Assembly (NCBI RefSeq): GCF_021728295.1
Contig: NZ_JAKJXE010000005.1
Span: forward strand, 248,001-312,000
DNA length: 64,000 nt
Reading direction: 5' to 3'
Origin: Pseudomonas petrae
Lineage (GTDB): Bacteria > Pseudomonadota > Gammaproteobacteria > Pseudomonadales > Pseudomonadaceae
Shown here: piece by piece, positions 24,634 through 33,365 of the stretch
Position numbering within the stretch: position 1 is the stretch's first letter
How the letters are laid out: each line of letters starts with the position of its first letter
Notes under the pieces: generated by a model
Database searches by the model: none
What the model was told of the DNA's origin: nothing
Seen by the model: the letters and a program-made list of their open reading frames with translations, nothing else
Made by a program: the position numbers and the translations under genes

Positions 24634-25226
24634 CACGCTTTCTCCTGATCCACACCGATGACGATGATTGAGTCCGACTCGTAGGAATGCGGGGGCACTG
24701 ACAGATTCAGCGGTGCAGGCTGCCCCTTATAGACGCGTCCGGCCAAGTCGTACTGGGAGCCGTGACAGGGGCAGAAATATCCGCCGACCCAGTCCTTGCC
24801 CAAGTCGGCGGGGGCGACTTCGGGGCGAAACGTAGGCGAGCAGCCAAGATGGGTACAGATGCCGATCAACAGCAGGATTTCAGGCCGGATGGAGCGGACC
24901 ACCGGATCGACATAGGCGGGCTGGGCGGAGTCCTTTGATTCGGGGTCGGAGAGCTGCCCGCTAATCTGGCCCAGACTGGAAAGGATTTCTGGCGTGCGAC
25001 GGAGAATGAACACCGGCTGACCGCGCCACTCGGCAATCATCTGCTGGCCGGGCTCGATCTTGCTGATATTGACTTTGACAGGCGCTCCCGCAGCCCTGGC
25101 CTTGGCGCTCGGGAACCATGAGCCCACGAACGGCACTGCGGCGCCGACCGCTCCTGCTGCGCCCACCACAGACGTGGCCGTCACAAGGAAGCGACGCCGG
25201 CCCGTGTTAACGCCGTCATTGGCCAT
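24633..25226 (-). CDS. petA: Rieske iron-sulfur subunit of the bc1 complex
   Basis: Holds the mobile 2Fe-2S cluster that oxidises ubiquinol at the Qo site. The 197-residue product has a Tat-type start (GRRRFLVTATS) followed by the membrane anchor, and the two cluster boxes CTHLGCSP (about 133) and CPCHGSQYD (about 153). The ATG at 25224-25226 has GGAGAGG upstream; the open frame extends 70 codons further but that part overlaps the rpsI terminator and is not conserved. It is first in petABC. Confidence 0.96.
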   Translation of the reverse strand: MANDGVNTGRRRFLVTATSVVGAAGAVGAAVPFVGSWFPSAKARAAGAPVKVNISKIEPGQQMIAEWRGQPVFILRRTPEILSSLGQISGQLSDPESKDSAQPAYVDPVVRSIRPEILLLIGICTHLGCSPTFRPEVAPADLGKDWVGGYFCPCHGSQYDLAGRVYKGQPAPLNLSVPPHSYESDSIIVIGVDQEKA

Positions 25227-25281
25227 TCGGTCCTCTCCCGTCAGCATCCGAGATCTCCTTGGCCAGGCCCTCAGCATCAAT

Positions 25282-25307
25282 AAAAGACAGCCATAAAAGA
25301 CAGCCAT
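25282..25307. repeat. Tandem 13-bp repeat
   Basis: AAAAGACAGCCAT occurs twice head to tail, followed by a further A-run, in the leader between the rpsI terminator and petA. Probably slippage. Confidence 0.8.
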
Positions 25308-25346
25308 AAAAAAACGCCCAGCTTCGTATAGAAACTGAGCGTTCTT
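25308..25346 (-). terminator. Terminator of rplM-rpsI
   Basis: On the minus strand stem AACGCTCAG/CTGGGCGTT (one G-T pair) with a loop of about 15 bases and a run of seven T. It separates the ribosomal-protein operon from petABC. Confidence 0.75.
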
Positions 25347-25362
25347 TTTGAACGGAAGCGAA

Positions 25363-25755
25363 TTAACGCTTCGAGTACTGCGGACGCTTACGCGCCTTAC
25401 GCAGACCGACTTTCTTACGTTCAACTTCGCGAGCATCGCGAGTTACGAAGCCTGCTTTGCGCAGAGCGCCACGCAGGGTTTCGTCGTACTGCATCAGAGC
25501 GCGGGTGATACCGTGGCGGATTGCGCCAGCTTGACCACTCACACCACCGCCGATGACAGTGACGTAGATGTCGAATTTCTCGACAGTCTGAGTCAGTTCC
25601 AGCGGCTGACGAACTACCATGCGGGCAGTTTCGCGACCGAAGAACGAGTCCAGGGAACGGTTGTTGATGGAGATGTTACCGGTGCCCGGACGCAGGAAAA
25701 CGCGAGCGGTTGCGGTCTTGCGACGGCCAGTGCCGTAATTTTGAGTCGCCGACAT
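25363..25755 (-). CDS. rpsI: Ribosomal protein S9
   Basis: Small-subunit protein whose C-terminal tail reaches the P-site tRNA. The 130-residue product shows [15 protein letters not shown] at the N-terminus, [15 protein letters not shown] in the middle and the basic tail [18 protein letters not shown] ending in the conserved Lys-Arg. It follows rplM by 14 bases, the standard two-gene operon. Confidence 0.98.
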   Translation of the reverse strand: MSATQNYGTGRRKTATARVFLRPGTGNISINNRSLDSFFGRETARMVVRQPLELTQTVEKFDIYVTVIGGGVSGQAGAIRHGITRALMQYDETLRGALRKAGFVTRDAREVERKKVGLRKARKRPQYSKR

Positions 25756-25769
25756 AATGAACTATTCCG

Positions 25770-26198
25770 TTAAAACTTCAGTTCTTGGGGCTGCTGAGCA
25801 GTATGAGGGTGTGCAGCGCCCGCATAGACTTTCAGCTTACGATACATGTCGCGACCCAGCGGGTTCTTAGGCAGCATGCCTTTGACCGCGGTCTCGATCA
25901 CGCGCTCAGGAGCTTTGGCGATCAGCTTTTCAAAGTTGATCGACTTGATCCCGCCCGGGAAACCGGAGTGAGAGTAGTAGATCTTGTCGGTGGTCTTGGC
26001 ACCGGTCACACGGATCTGCTCGGCATTGATCACGACGATGTAGTCGCCAGTGTCAACGTGCGGAGTGTATTCCGGCTTGTGCTTGCCACGCAGACGGCTC
26101 GCGATTTCAGTGGCCAGACGACCCAGGGTCTGACCAGCAGCGTCGACGACGAACCAGTCGCGCTTTACTGTTTCCGGTTTAGCGGTAAAAGTTTTCAT
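25770..26198 (-). CDS. rplM: Ribosomal protein L13
   Basis: Early-assembling large-subunit protein. The 142-residue product shows [34 protein letters not shown] and the C-terminal [19 protein letters not shown] signature. Transcribed with rpsI from the promoter at 26241-26269. Confidence 0.98.
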   Translation of the reverse strand: MKTFTAKPETVKRDWFVVDAAGQTLGRLATEIASRLRGKHKPEYTPHVDTGDYIVVINAEQIRVTGAKTTDKIYYSHSGFPGGIKSINFEKLIAKAPERVIETAVKGMLPKNPLGRDMYRKLKVYAGAAHPHTAQQPQELKF

Positions 26199-26240
26199 TC
26201 TTTATAGCCTCAAAGGCCGCCCTGAAAAAATAGACGGCGG

Positions 26241-26269
26241 AGCATACTCATTAGTACGGTCTTTGACAA
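26241..26269 (-). promoter_or_regulatory. Promoter of rplM-rpsI
   Basis: Minus-strand TTGTCA (26269-26264) and TATGCT (26246-26241) with a 17-base spacer, giving a leader of about 40 bases. Alternative TTGACT overlaps it. Confidence 0.55.
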
Positions 26270-26439
26270 GTCAAAGGCCGCCGGGCACGAACGCTATAGG
26301 GGGCTCGGGTCAGCGCGTTCGATCGCAGCGGTTTCTTTTGTCGCAGGGCATCACTCCAGCGACAAAGAGGAGCGGAATTATGCAGATTGCGAAAAAAATT
26401 TCAACCTGCTTTTATGGCTCTTTTAAACAGGAGAGCCAA

Positions 26440-27477
26440 ATGGACTACCGCCAACTGGGCAGAACCGACCTCAATGTCAGCGCAATCTGCCTCGGCACCA
26501 TGACCTGGGGCGAGCAGAACAGCCAGTCCGAGGCCTTCGCGCAGATCGAACGGGCCAAGGCCGCCGGCATCAATTTCATCGACACCGCCGAGATGTATCC
26601 GGTCCCGCCGAAGAAAGAAACCTACGCCAGCACCGAGACCATCCTCGGCAACTGGTTCAAGCAGAGCGGCGACCGTGCCGACTGGATCCTCGCCAGCAAG
26701 ATCGCCGGCCCCGGCAACGGCATCGATTACATTCGTGACGGTCAGCTGAAATTCAACCGCGATCACATCGTCGCAGCGCTGGATGCCAGCCTCAAACGCC
26801 TGCAGACCGACTACCTCGATCTGTACCAACTGCACTGGCCTGAACGCAGCACCAATTTCTTCGGCAAGCTGGGTTACAAGCACAGTGAGGAACAGTTCAC
26901 CCCGCTGCTGGAAGTGCTCGAAGCGCTGGACGAGCAGGTCAAGGCCGGCAAGATCCGCCATGTGGGTCTGTCCAACGAAACGCCGTGGGGCACCATGAAG
27001 TTTCTCGCCGAATCGGATGCCCATGGCCTGACGCGTCCGGTGTCCATTCAGAACCCCTACAACCTGCTCAACCGCAGCTTTGAAGTAGGTCTGGCAGAAG
27101 TGGCGATTCGCGAGCAATGCGGCCTGCTGGCCTACTCGCCCATGGCGTTCGGGATGTTGTCTGGCAAATACGCCGACGGCGCCCGCCCTGCCAAGGGCCG
27201 CTTGAGCCTGTACAGCCGCTTCACGCGCTACTTCAATCCGCAATCGGAAGCGGCCTGCGCGAGCTACGTTGCCCTGGCTCGCGAGCACGGTCTTGATCCG
27301 GCGCAAATGGCCCTGGCGTTCGTGACCGGGCGCAGCTTCGTCACCAGCAACATCATCGGGGCCACCACGCTGGAGCAGCTGGAAAGCAACCTGGCGAGCG
27401 CGGAACTGGTGCTGTCGGATGAAGTGCTGGCGGGCATTGAAGCGATTCACAAGGATCAGCCGAATCCTGCGCCTTGA
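26440..27477 (+). CDS. Aldo/keto reductase (Tas-like)
   Basis: NADPH-dependent reductase of the AKR superfamily, similar in size to E. coli Tas; substrate unknown. The 345-residue TIM barrel shows the N-terminal YRQLGRTDLNVSAICLGT and the catalytic tetrad as D48, Y53 (IDTAEMY), K87 (ILASKIAG) and H132 (YQLHWPE). The NADPH site is near GATTLEQLESN. ATG 26440 follows AGGAGAG and gives the family N-terminus. An in-frame ATG at 26380, also after a GAGGAG, would add 20 residues. It stands alone between rplM (divergent) and a REP pair. Confidence 0.88.
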   Translation: MDYRQLGRTDLNVSAICLGTMTWGEQNSQSEAFAQIERAKAAGINFIDTAEMYPVPPKKETYASTETILGNWFKQSGDRADWILASKIAGPGNGIDYIRDGQLKFNRDHIVAALDASLKRLQTDYLDLYQLHWPERSTNFFGKLGYKHSEEQFTPLLEVLEALDEQVKAGKIRHVGLSNETPWGTMKFLAESDAHGLTRPVSIQNPYNLLNRSFEVGLAEVAIREQCGLLAYSPMAFGMLSGKYADGARPAKGRLSLYSRFTRYFNPQSEAACASYVALAREHGLDPAQMALAFVTGRSFVTSNIIGATTLEQLESNLASAELVLSDEVLAGIEAIHKDQPNPAP

Positions 27478-27489
27478 TCGGTGATTAAT

Positions 27490-27581
27490 TGTAGGAGCGC
27501 GCTTGCCCGCGAATAGCGTTTGATCAGTCACTGACGGTTTGACTGACCTACCGCCATTTCGCGGGCAAGCGCGCTCCTACA
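27490..27581. repeat. REP doublet, GTAGGAGCGCGCTTGCCCGCG type
   Basis: Arms at 27490-27513 and 27558-27581 are exact reverse complements separated by 44 bases. The same family recurs at 37504-37592. Located between two converging genes, where it can also act as a transcript end. Confidence 0.88.
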
Positions 27582-27596
27582 GTCCTATGTCGACCT

Positions 27597-28733
27597 TCAA
27601 AGCGACCGGGCAATGATCTCTTTCATGATTTCATTGGTGCCCGCATAGACCCGCTGCACCCGCGCGTCCGCCCACGCCCGGGCGACCGGGTATTCCCACA
27701 TGAAACCGTAGCCGCCATGCAGCTGCACGCATTCGTCCAGGACCTTGCATTGCAGGTCGGTTGACCAGTATTTCGCCATGGCCGCCGTTGGTACATCCAG
27801 CTTCCCTTCCAGGTGCAACTCCAGGCATCGATCAATGAACGTACGACCAATCTGAACTTCAGTGGCAATTTCGGCCAGCTTGAAGCGGGTGTTCTGGAAG
27901 TCGATGATGGCCTTGCCAAACGCCTTGCGCTCCCGGGTGTAGTCGAGCGTCCACTGCAAGGCGGCTTCGGCAGAGGCAATGGCGCCGATGGCGACCGTCA
28001 GACGCTCCTGCGGCAGTTCCTGCATCAGATACGCGAAACCCATCCCGGCCTGACCCAACAGGTTCTCCCTGGGCACTCTCACGTCCTGGAAGAACAATTC
28101 CGACGTGTCCTGCGCCTTCATGCCGACCTTCTCCAGGCGCTTGCCCTTCGCAAAGCCGGGCGTGCCCGCTTCCACGACAAACAGACTGGTGCCCTTCGCG
28201 CCCGCCTTGGGATCGGTCTTCGCGACGACGATCACCAGATCAGCGAGAAATCCGTTGGTGATGAACGTTTTCGAACCATTGATGACGTATTTGTCGCCGT
28301 CCAGCACCGCAGTGGTCTTGACCCCTTGCAGGTCGGACCCTGCGCCCGGCTCGGTCATCGCGATGGCGGTGACCAGCTCCCCGGAGACCAGCTTGGGCAA
28401 ATAGTTGAGCTTCAGCGCCTCGCTGCCGTAATGCAGGATGTAAGGCGCGACGATGTCCGAATGGAGGGAAAAACCGATACCGGTCAAGCCGAGGCGGGAG
28501 ATTTCCTCGATCACTACCGTGGTGTAGAGAAAATCCGCGCCCATGCCGCCGTACTCTTCCGGCAGGTGCGAACACAACATGCCCTGCTCCCCCGCCCGGT
28601 TCCACAGCGTACGATCGATGTGGCCCTGCTTTTCCCACTGGGCATGAAAGGGCACCGCGTGCTGTTCGAAGAACTTGCGGACGCTGTTGCGGAAAAGCTC
28701 ATGCTCTGAGCTGAAGAGTGTTCTGGGAAGCAT
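27597..28733 (-). CDS. Acyl-CoA dehydrogenase
   Basis: FAD enzyme making the trans-2-enoyl-CoA double bond in fatty-acid or branched-acid breakdown. The 378-residue protein has the ACAD layout: helical N-domain (SEHELFRNSVRKFFEQ), beta-domain signature AMTEPGAGSDLQGVKTTA (about 125-142), and C-domain with LHGGYGFMWEYPVARAWADA and YAGTNEIMKEIIARSL, which carries the catalytic-glutamate region (GTNEI). Sequence resembles long-chain-type enzymes, but the substrate is not decidable here. It diverges from the regulator at 28879, which may control it. Confidence 0.9.
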   Translation of the reverse strand: MLPRTLFSSEHELFRNSVRKFFEQHAVPFHAQWEKQGHIDRTLWNRAGEQGMLCSHLPEEYGGMGADFLYTTVVIEEISRLGLTGIGFSLHSDIVAPYILHYGSEALKLNYLPKLVSGELVTAIAMTEPGAGSDLQGVKTTAVLDGDKYVINGSKTFITNGFLADLVIVVAKTDPKAGAKGTSLFVVEAGTPGFAKGKRLEKVGMKAQDTSELFFQDVRVPRENLLGQAGMGFAYLMQELPQERLTVAIGAIASAEAALQWTLDYTRERKAFGKAIIDFQNTRFKLAEIATEVQIGRTFIDRCLELHLEGKLDVPTAAMAKYWSTDLQCKVLDECVQLHGGYGFMWEYPVARAWADARVQRVYAGTNEIMKEIIARSL

Positions 28734-28878
28734 GGCTGCACCTGATGCGAAGGATTGTCGGACAAAACCTCAGCAGAGCGTAGGCCCAGCGAGATGACGG
28801 CGACACTGGACACATCCGACAAAAAATAAGACGATCACGCCGTTGCTTGACCACTTTCCCATATAAGAACAACAGATC

Positions 28879-29874
28879 ATGTCTATTCAACCCAACACGC
28901 CGTTGCGGCGTGTCAGCATTCTTGCGATTGATGGAATTTTTGCCTCCACGCTCATGCAAGCCAAAGACTTCTTTCACCTCGCCAGCCTGCGCTACGGCAA
29001 GCAGTTGGGACAGGGCTTCAAGCCGGCCTTCGAAACCCGACTGGTCAGCCCGGACGGCAAGGAAGTCCGCAGTTTCAGCGATGTCGTCATCCCTGTAGAC
29101 GGTGTGCTTGAACACAGCGACATCATCATCCTTCCGGCTTTCGTCGAAGACTTCGACACCCTGCGTGAACGCTACCCGCAAATCCTGCCGTGGCTGCGTG
29201 AGCAACATGCGCGCGGCGCCGTGCTCTGCGGAGAAGCCAGCGGCGTGTTCTGGCTCGGCGATGCGGGACTGCTCGACGGCAAGGAAGCGACCACCTACTG
29301 GCGGTTTTTCAACGAGTTCGCCGAGCGTTTTCCGAACGTGCTGCTGAATCAGGAAAAGCACCTGACCGACGCCGATAACCTGTATTGCGCAGGTGGCACG
29401 ATTTCAGCGTGTGATCTTTATATTTACCTGATCGAGCGCTTCTGCGGCGCCCATGTCGCGCAGACCGTCGCCCGCGACATTCTCTATGAAGTACAGCGAA
29501 GCTACGCGCCGGGGCGGATTGGTTTTGGCGGGCAGAAGCTGCATCAGGACGTGATCATCCTGCAGATTCAGCATTGGCTTGAAGAACACTTCGCCGACAA
29601 ATTCCGTTTCGAGGATGTGGCCCGCGAGCACGGCATGAGCATCCGCAACTTCATGCGCCGGTTCCAGACGGCAACGGGCGACAAGCCGCTGCATTACCTG
29701 CAACGCCTGCGCATCGAAACGGCAAAGGGCTTGCTGTCGGGCTCACGCAAGAGCATCAAGACCATCAGCTATGAAGTGGGCTACGACGACGCCAGCTTCT
29801 TCGCGCGGCTGTTCCGCCAACACACCGACCTGTCGCCGAACCAGTACCGGCAGCAGTTTCAGCAGGCGGCCTGA
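28879..29874 (+). CDS. GlxA-type transcriptional regulator (DJ-1/PfpI-like plus AraC HTH)
   Basis: 331-residue regulator with an N-terminal class I glutamine-amidotransferase-like domain (about 12-180, AIDGIFASTLMQAKDFF to LLDGKEATTYWRFF) and a C-terminal AraC-type helix-turn-helix pair (about 235-329: FEDVAREHGMSIRNFMRRFQ and ISYEVGYDDASFFARLFRQH). Where many relatives have a nucleophile-like Cys before GAFVLAEAGLLDG, this protein reads GEASGVFWLGDAGLLDG with Ala at the aligned place, so a ligand-sensing rather than catalytic role is likely. Start ATG 28879. Divergent from the acyl-CoA dehydrogenase, 145 bases away. Confidence 0.88.
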   Translation: MSIQPNTPLRRVSILAIDGIFASTLMQAKDFFHLASLRYGKQLGQGFKPAFETRLVSPDGKEVRSFSDVVIPVDGVLEHSDIIILPAFVEDFDTLRERYPQILPWLREQHARGAVLCGEASGVFWLGDAGLLDGKEATTYWRFFNEFAERFPNVLLNQEKHLTDADNLYCAGGTISACDLYIYLIERFCGAHVAQTVARDILYEVQRSYAPGRIGFGGQKLHQDVIILQIQHWLEEHFADKFRFEDVAREHGMSIRNFMRRFQTATGDKPLHYLQRLRIETAKGLLSGSRKSIKTISYEVGYDDASFFARLFRQHTDLSPNQYRQQFQQAA

Positions 29875-29880
29875 AACGAA

Positions 29881-29910
29881 AAAACCCTGCGGACATGCAG
29901 GGTTTTGGCA
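29881..29910 (+). terminator. Terminator after the GlxA-type regulator
   Basis: Perfect stem AAAACCCTGC/GCAGGGTTTT with a 6-base loop, directly after the stop codon. Confidence 0.85.
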
Positions 29911-29920
29911 GATTCGGATC

Positions 29921-30007
29921 GTAGGAGCCGGCTTGCTGGCGAATGCAGTGTGTCTGCGCTCAATAAGCCGACTGACACGCCGCGTTTGCCAGCAAGCGGG
30001 CGCCTAC
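29921..30007. repeat. REP doublet, GTAGGAGCCGGCTTGCTGGCGAA type
   Basis: Arms at 29921-29943 and about 29985-30007 form an inverted repeat with a few mismatches. A different REP family from the ones at 18531 and 27490. Confidence 0.82.
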
Positions 30008-30056
30008 AGGTCTGCGTTCCGACAAAATTTTCCGGAACGCCCCCGACTGAGTGGCA

Positions 30057-31151
30057 TCAGGGCTTGTGCGCCCGCGACAGGAATTCGTGGGACTGCATTT
30101 CCAGCAACCGGCTGAGCGTGCGCTGGAATTCGAAGTTCAGGCGGCCGCCGGTGTACAGGTCTTTCAATTCGACTTCCGCCGAGATGATCAACTTGACGTT
30201 GCGGTCGTAGAACTCGTCGACCATGTTGATGAACCGACGCGCGATATCGTCGGTGGTCACGGTCATCTGCTCGACACCGCTGAGCAGCACCGCATGGAAG
30301 ATCTTGCCGAGTTCGATGTAGTCGTTCTGGCTACGTGGCCCGTCACACAGCTCACGGAAGTCGAACCACGCCACGTCGTCGCACGTACGGATGGCCTTGA
30401 TCTGCCGATTCTCGATGATCAGCACATCGTTCTCGATGGCCTTGGTGCATTCAGGGGTCAGCGCGCGGAAGCTTTTGCGCATGCTCTCCTCTGCCGCTTC
30501 GTTCAGCGGAAAGTGGAACAGCTCGGCTTGCTCCAGGTGACGCAGGCGATAGTCGACGCCGCTGTCGACGTTGACGATCTCGGTGTTCTGCTTGATCAGC
30601 GCAATCGCCGGCAGGAAGCGTGCACGCTGCAGACCGTCCTTGTAGAGACCGTCCGGGACGATGTTCGACGTCGCGACCAGGGTCACGCCATTCTTGAACA
30701 GCTCTTCCATCAGCGTGCCGAGGATCATCGCGTCGGTAATGTCCGATACGAAGAATTCGTCGAAACAGATCACACGCGCTTCTTCGGAAAACTGCTTGGC
30801 GATCAGGGTCAGCGGGTTCTTCTCGCCCTTGAGGTTTTTCATCTCCTCGTGCACACGCTTCATGAAGCGGTGGAAGTGCGTGCGCGTCTTGTCTTCAAAC
30901 GGCAGCGATTCGAAGAAGGTGTCGACCAGGTAAGTCTTGCCCCGGCCCACACCGCCCCAGAAATACAGCCCCTTCACAATCGGGGCTTCTTTCTTGCCGA
31001 ACAGCTTGCCCAGCAATCCCGGCTTGCGGTCATGGGCGGCGACCAGATCGTCGTACAGACGCTGCAGATGGCGCACCGCATTCTCTTGGGCGGCGTCTTG
31101 GAAAAAGTCCGGACGCTTCAGGTCAGCTTGGTATCGTTCTAGAGGGGTCAT
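30057..31151 (-). CDS. zapE: Cell division ATPase ZapE (AFG1-like)
   Basis: AFG1/LACE1-like P-loop ATPase that destabilises FtsZ polymers late in division. The 364-residue product shows MTPLERYQADLKRPDF at the N-terminus, Walker A YFWGGVGRGKTYLVDTF (about 71), Walker B ARVICFDEFFVSDI (about 133) and ATSNIVPDGLY (sensor 1). I use ATG 31149-31151; a TTG four codons earlier is possible and neither has a strong ribosome site. It is downstream of trpS on the same strand. Confidence 0.92.
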   Translation of the reverse strand: MTPLERYQADLKRPDFFQDAAQENAVRHLQRLYDDLVAAHDRKPGLLGKLFGKKEAPIVKGLYFWGGVGRGKTYLVDTFFESLPFEDKTRTHFHRFMKRVHEEMKNLKGEKNPLTLIAKQFSEEARVICFDEFFVSDITDAMILGTLMEELFKNGVTLVATSNIVPDGLYKDGLQRARFLPAIALIKQNTEIVNVDSGVDYRLRHLEQAELFHFPLNEAAEESMRKSFRALTPECTKAIENDVLIIENRQIKAIRTCDDVAWFDFRELCDGPRSQNDYIELGKIFHAVLLSGVEQMTVTTDDIARRFINMVDEFYDRNVKLIISAEVELKDLYTGGRLNFEFQRTLSRLLEMQSHEFLSRAHKP

Positions 31152-31212
31152 AGTCGCTTGCAAGGGAGCAAAAACGGGCCGTCACTGTAGCGATGGCCCA
31201 TTGGAATGGCAA

Positions 31213-32562
31213 TTAATCCTGTTGCGGCGCCAGCGCCAGCTTCAGGCTCTCGATCGCGGCGTCACGGGCGGCGGCATCGGCGAACGCCGGGCTGTCGGCG
31301 ACATAGGCATCACTCAGCCACAGGGTGAAGGCATCGCCTTCGGGCCGGATGTCCAGCTCACCGCCCTGCTGCAGCTGCTTGGTCACGGCCCCGGCCGCTT
31401 TACCGTCTGCGAAGTTGCGCGACAGGAGCAGTTGCTCGCCATCGGCCGCCAGCAGCCGGAAGCGGAAGCTGCCGTCGTCTTCACGGAAACTGACGAAGCG
31501 CGCGCCTTTGCTGGCCTTCTTCTTGGTCGCCGTGACGGTTTGCGCCGCAGTGCGGAATGAACGCAGGCCAACCGCTTCGCGCAGCTCACCCAGAAACGGG
31601 GTGGCCACACGACGGGCCTTCTCGGCGCCCGCTTGCAGGATGTCTTCCAGGTCGGCTGGTCGCTCGATCAGGCGATGGTAATTTTCGCGTGCTTCGCCCA
31701 ACTCGGCGTCGAGCAACTGGAACAAGCGCTGCTTGGCATCGCCCCACCCCAACCCCTGCAACAGGTCGGCGCGGAACTCGTCGCCTTGCTCTTTCGTGGC
31801 GAATGCCTGGTACAGCGTGAACAGATGCGACGTATCCGGATCCTTGGCTTCGCCCGGCAGGCGGGAGTCAGTGACGATGCGCGAGATCGCCTCTTTCATG
31901 TCCTTGGCGCTGCTGAACAGAGGGACGGTGTTGTCGTAGCTTTTCGACATCTTGCGGCCGTCCAGGCCAGGCAGGGTCGCGACGCTTTCTTCGATCAGCG
32001 CTTCCGGCATCACGAAGAACTCTTTGCCGTTCCCGAACAGGTGATTGAAGCGCTGACCGATATCGCGCGCCATTTCGACGTGCTGGATCTGGTCGCGGCC
32101 GACAGGCACTTGATGGGCGTTGAACATCAGGATGTCGGCGGCCATCAGCACCGGATAGCTGAACAGCCCCATGGTAATGCCCGCGTCCGGGTCTTCACCG
32201 GCTTCGACATTCTTGTCCACCGAGGCCTTGTAGGCGTGGGCGCGGTTGAGCAGGCCCTTGCCGGCAACGCAGGTCAGCAGCCAGGTCAGTTCCGGGATTT
32301 CCGGAATGTCGGACTGGCGATAGAACGTGACGCGCTCGACGTCCAGCCCTGCCGCGAGCCAGGTCGCGGCGATTTCCAGACGCGAGCGCTGAATGCGCAG
32401 CGGGTCATCGCATTTGATCAGCGCGTGGTAGTCGGCCAGAAAGTAGAACGAGTCGGCGTCGCTCTGGCGGCTGGCAACGATGGCCGGGCGGATGGCGCCG
32501 GCGTAGTTGCCCAGGTGCGGCGTGCCGGTGGTGGTGATACCGGTCAGGATACGAGTGGTCAT
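31213..32562 (-). CDS. trpS: Tryptophanyl-tRNA synthetase with C-terminal extension
   Basis: Charges tRNA-Trp. The class I core has the HIGH-type TTGTPHLGNYAGAI (about residue 10) and KMSKS (about 206). At 449 residues it is over 100 longer than E. coli TrpS. The extra region (about 345-449) begins after a lysine-rich linker (TKKKASKGARF) and reads VSFREDDGSFRFRLLAADGE, resembling the small DUF1508/YegP-like beta domain. The extension is also present in other Pseudomonas TrpS as I recall; its role is unknown. Strand shared with zapE (49 bases apart). Confidence 0.94.
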   Translation of the reverse strand: MTTRILTGITTTGTPHLGNYAGAIRPAIVASRQSDADSFYFLADYHALIKCDDPLRIQRSRLEIAATWLAAGLDVERVTFYRQSDIPEIPELTWLLTCVAGKGLLNRAHAYKASVDKNVEAGEDPDAGITMGLFSYPVLMAADILMFNAHQVPVGRDQIQHVEMARDIGQRFNHLFGNGKEFFVMPEALIEESVATLPGLDGRKMSKSYDNTVPLFSSAKDMKEAISRIVTDSRLPGEAKDPDTSHLFTLYQAFATKEQGDEFRADLLQGLGWGDAKQRLFQLLDAELGEARENYHRLIERPADLEDILQAGAEKARRVATPFLGELREAVGLRSFRTAAQTVTATKKKASKGARFVSFREDDGSFRFRLLAADGEQLLLSRNFADGKAAGAVTKQLQQGGELDIRPEGDAFTLWLSDAYVADSPAFADAAARDAAIESLKLALAPQQD

Positions 32563-32590
32563 GGCTAGTCGCTTATTTTGGGTGCTGCGA

Positions 32591-33220
32591 TCAATTCGAA
32601 AGGCGCGGCAGGATCAGATCCTTGAGATCGGTCAGCTTGCCGTGAAAAAAGTGCCCGCATTCTGCCACTTTCAGCAGCTCATGGGGGCGCGGGAGTTTGT
32701 CAGACCATGCGTACACACGTTGTGGGTCAACGACCTCATCGGTTTCCGGCTGGATAAGCGTCAGCGCACCCTTCTGCGGCAATGCCTCCACGTTGGCGAT
32801 GCGCATCACGGCGGGGGCGACCATGAACAGATGCTTCAGGGTTTCGCCCTCAGCCTCAAGCCGCCCACCCAAGGTGGCCGCCACGAAACCGCCGAAGGAA
32901 AATCCGAACAAGGTCATGGCCAGGTCGGGATGCTTGCCGCGTAGCCAACTCGCCGCCGCCTGTGCGTCGTCGACTTCGCCCTCGCCCATGTCCGAGCTGC
33001 CGGCGCTGGCGCCAACGCCGCGATAGTTGAAGCGCAGGGTAATCAGGCCGGCATCGCGCGCGGTGCGTTGCAGGGTCGAGATCACTTTATTGAGCATGGT
33101 GCCGCCCTGAACCGGGTTAGGATGGCATATCAGCGCGATGCCTCTGGCCTCATCCAGATCGAGGTACAACGCTTCAAGTTGGCCCGCCGGGCCGTCGATG
33201 AAAACAGGGGTCTCACGCAT
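32591..33220 (-). CDS. Alpha/beta hydrolase (dienelactone-hydrolase-like)
   Basis: 209-residue alpha/beta hydrolase of unknown substrate. Seen: strand and oxyanion region IALICHPNPVQGGTM, nucleophile elbow LFGFSFGGFVAA (Ser in G-F-S-F-G), a likely acid Asp in TDEVVDPQRVYAW and the His in VAECGHFFHGKL. I use the ATG 33218-33220; an upstream TTG adds two residues. It lies 28 bases before trpS, so it may be the first gene of a hydrolase-trpS-zapE unit. Confidence 0.85.
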   Translation of the reverse strand: MRETPVFIDGPAGQLEALYLDLDEARGIALICHPNPVQGGTMLNKVISTLQRTARDAGLITLRFNYRGVGASAGSSDMGEGEVDDAQAAASWLRGKHPDLAMTLFGFSFGGFVAATLGGRLEAEGETLKHLFMVAPAVMRIANVEALPQKGALTLIQPETDEVVDPQRVYAWSDKLPRPHELLKVAECGHFFHGKLTDLKDLILPRLSN

Positions 33221-33365
33221 GAGCAAGAATGAACTCCGTGACCTTCAATTGGGTCGACTCGTCTAGCTGATTGTCTGTGGCTGGCATGCTGGCGACGCGT
33301 CGCCGCTATACAGCGCAGGTTCGAGCCGTTAACGTAAAGCAAAGCCGTTTATAGAGGAAGGACTC

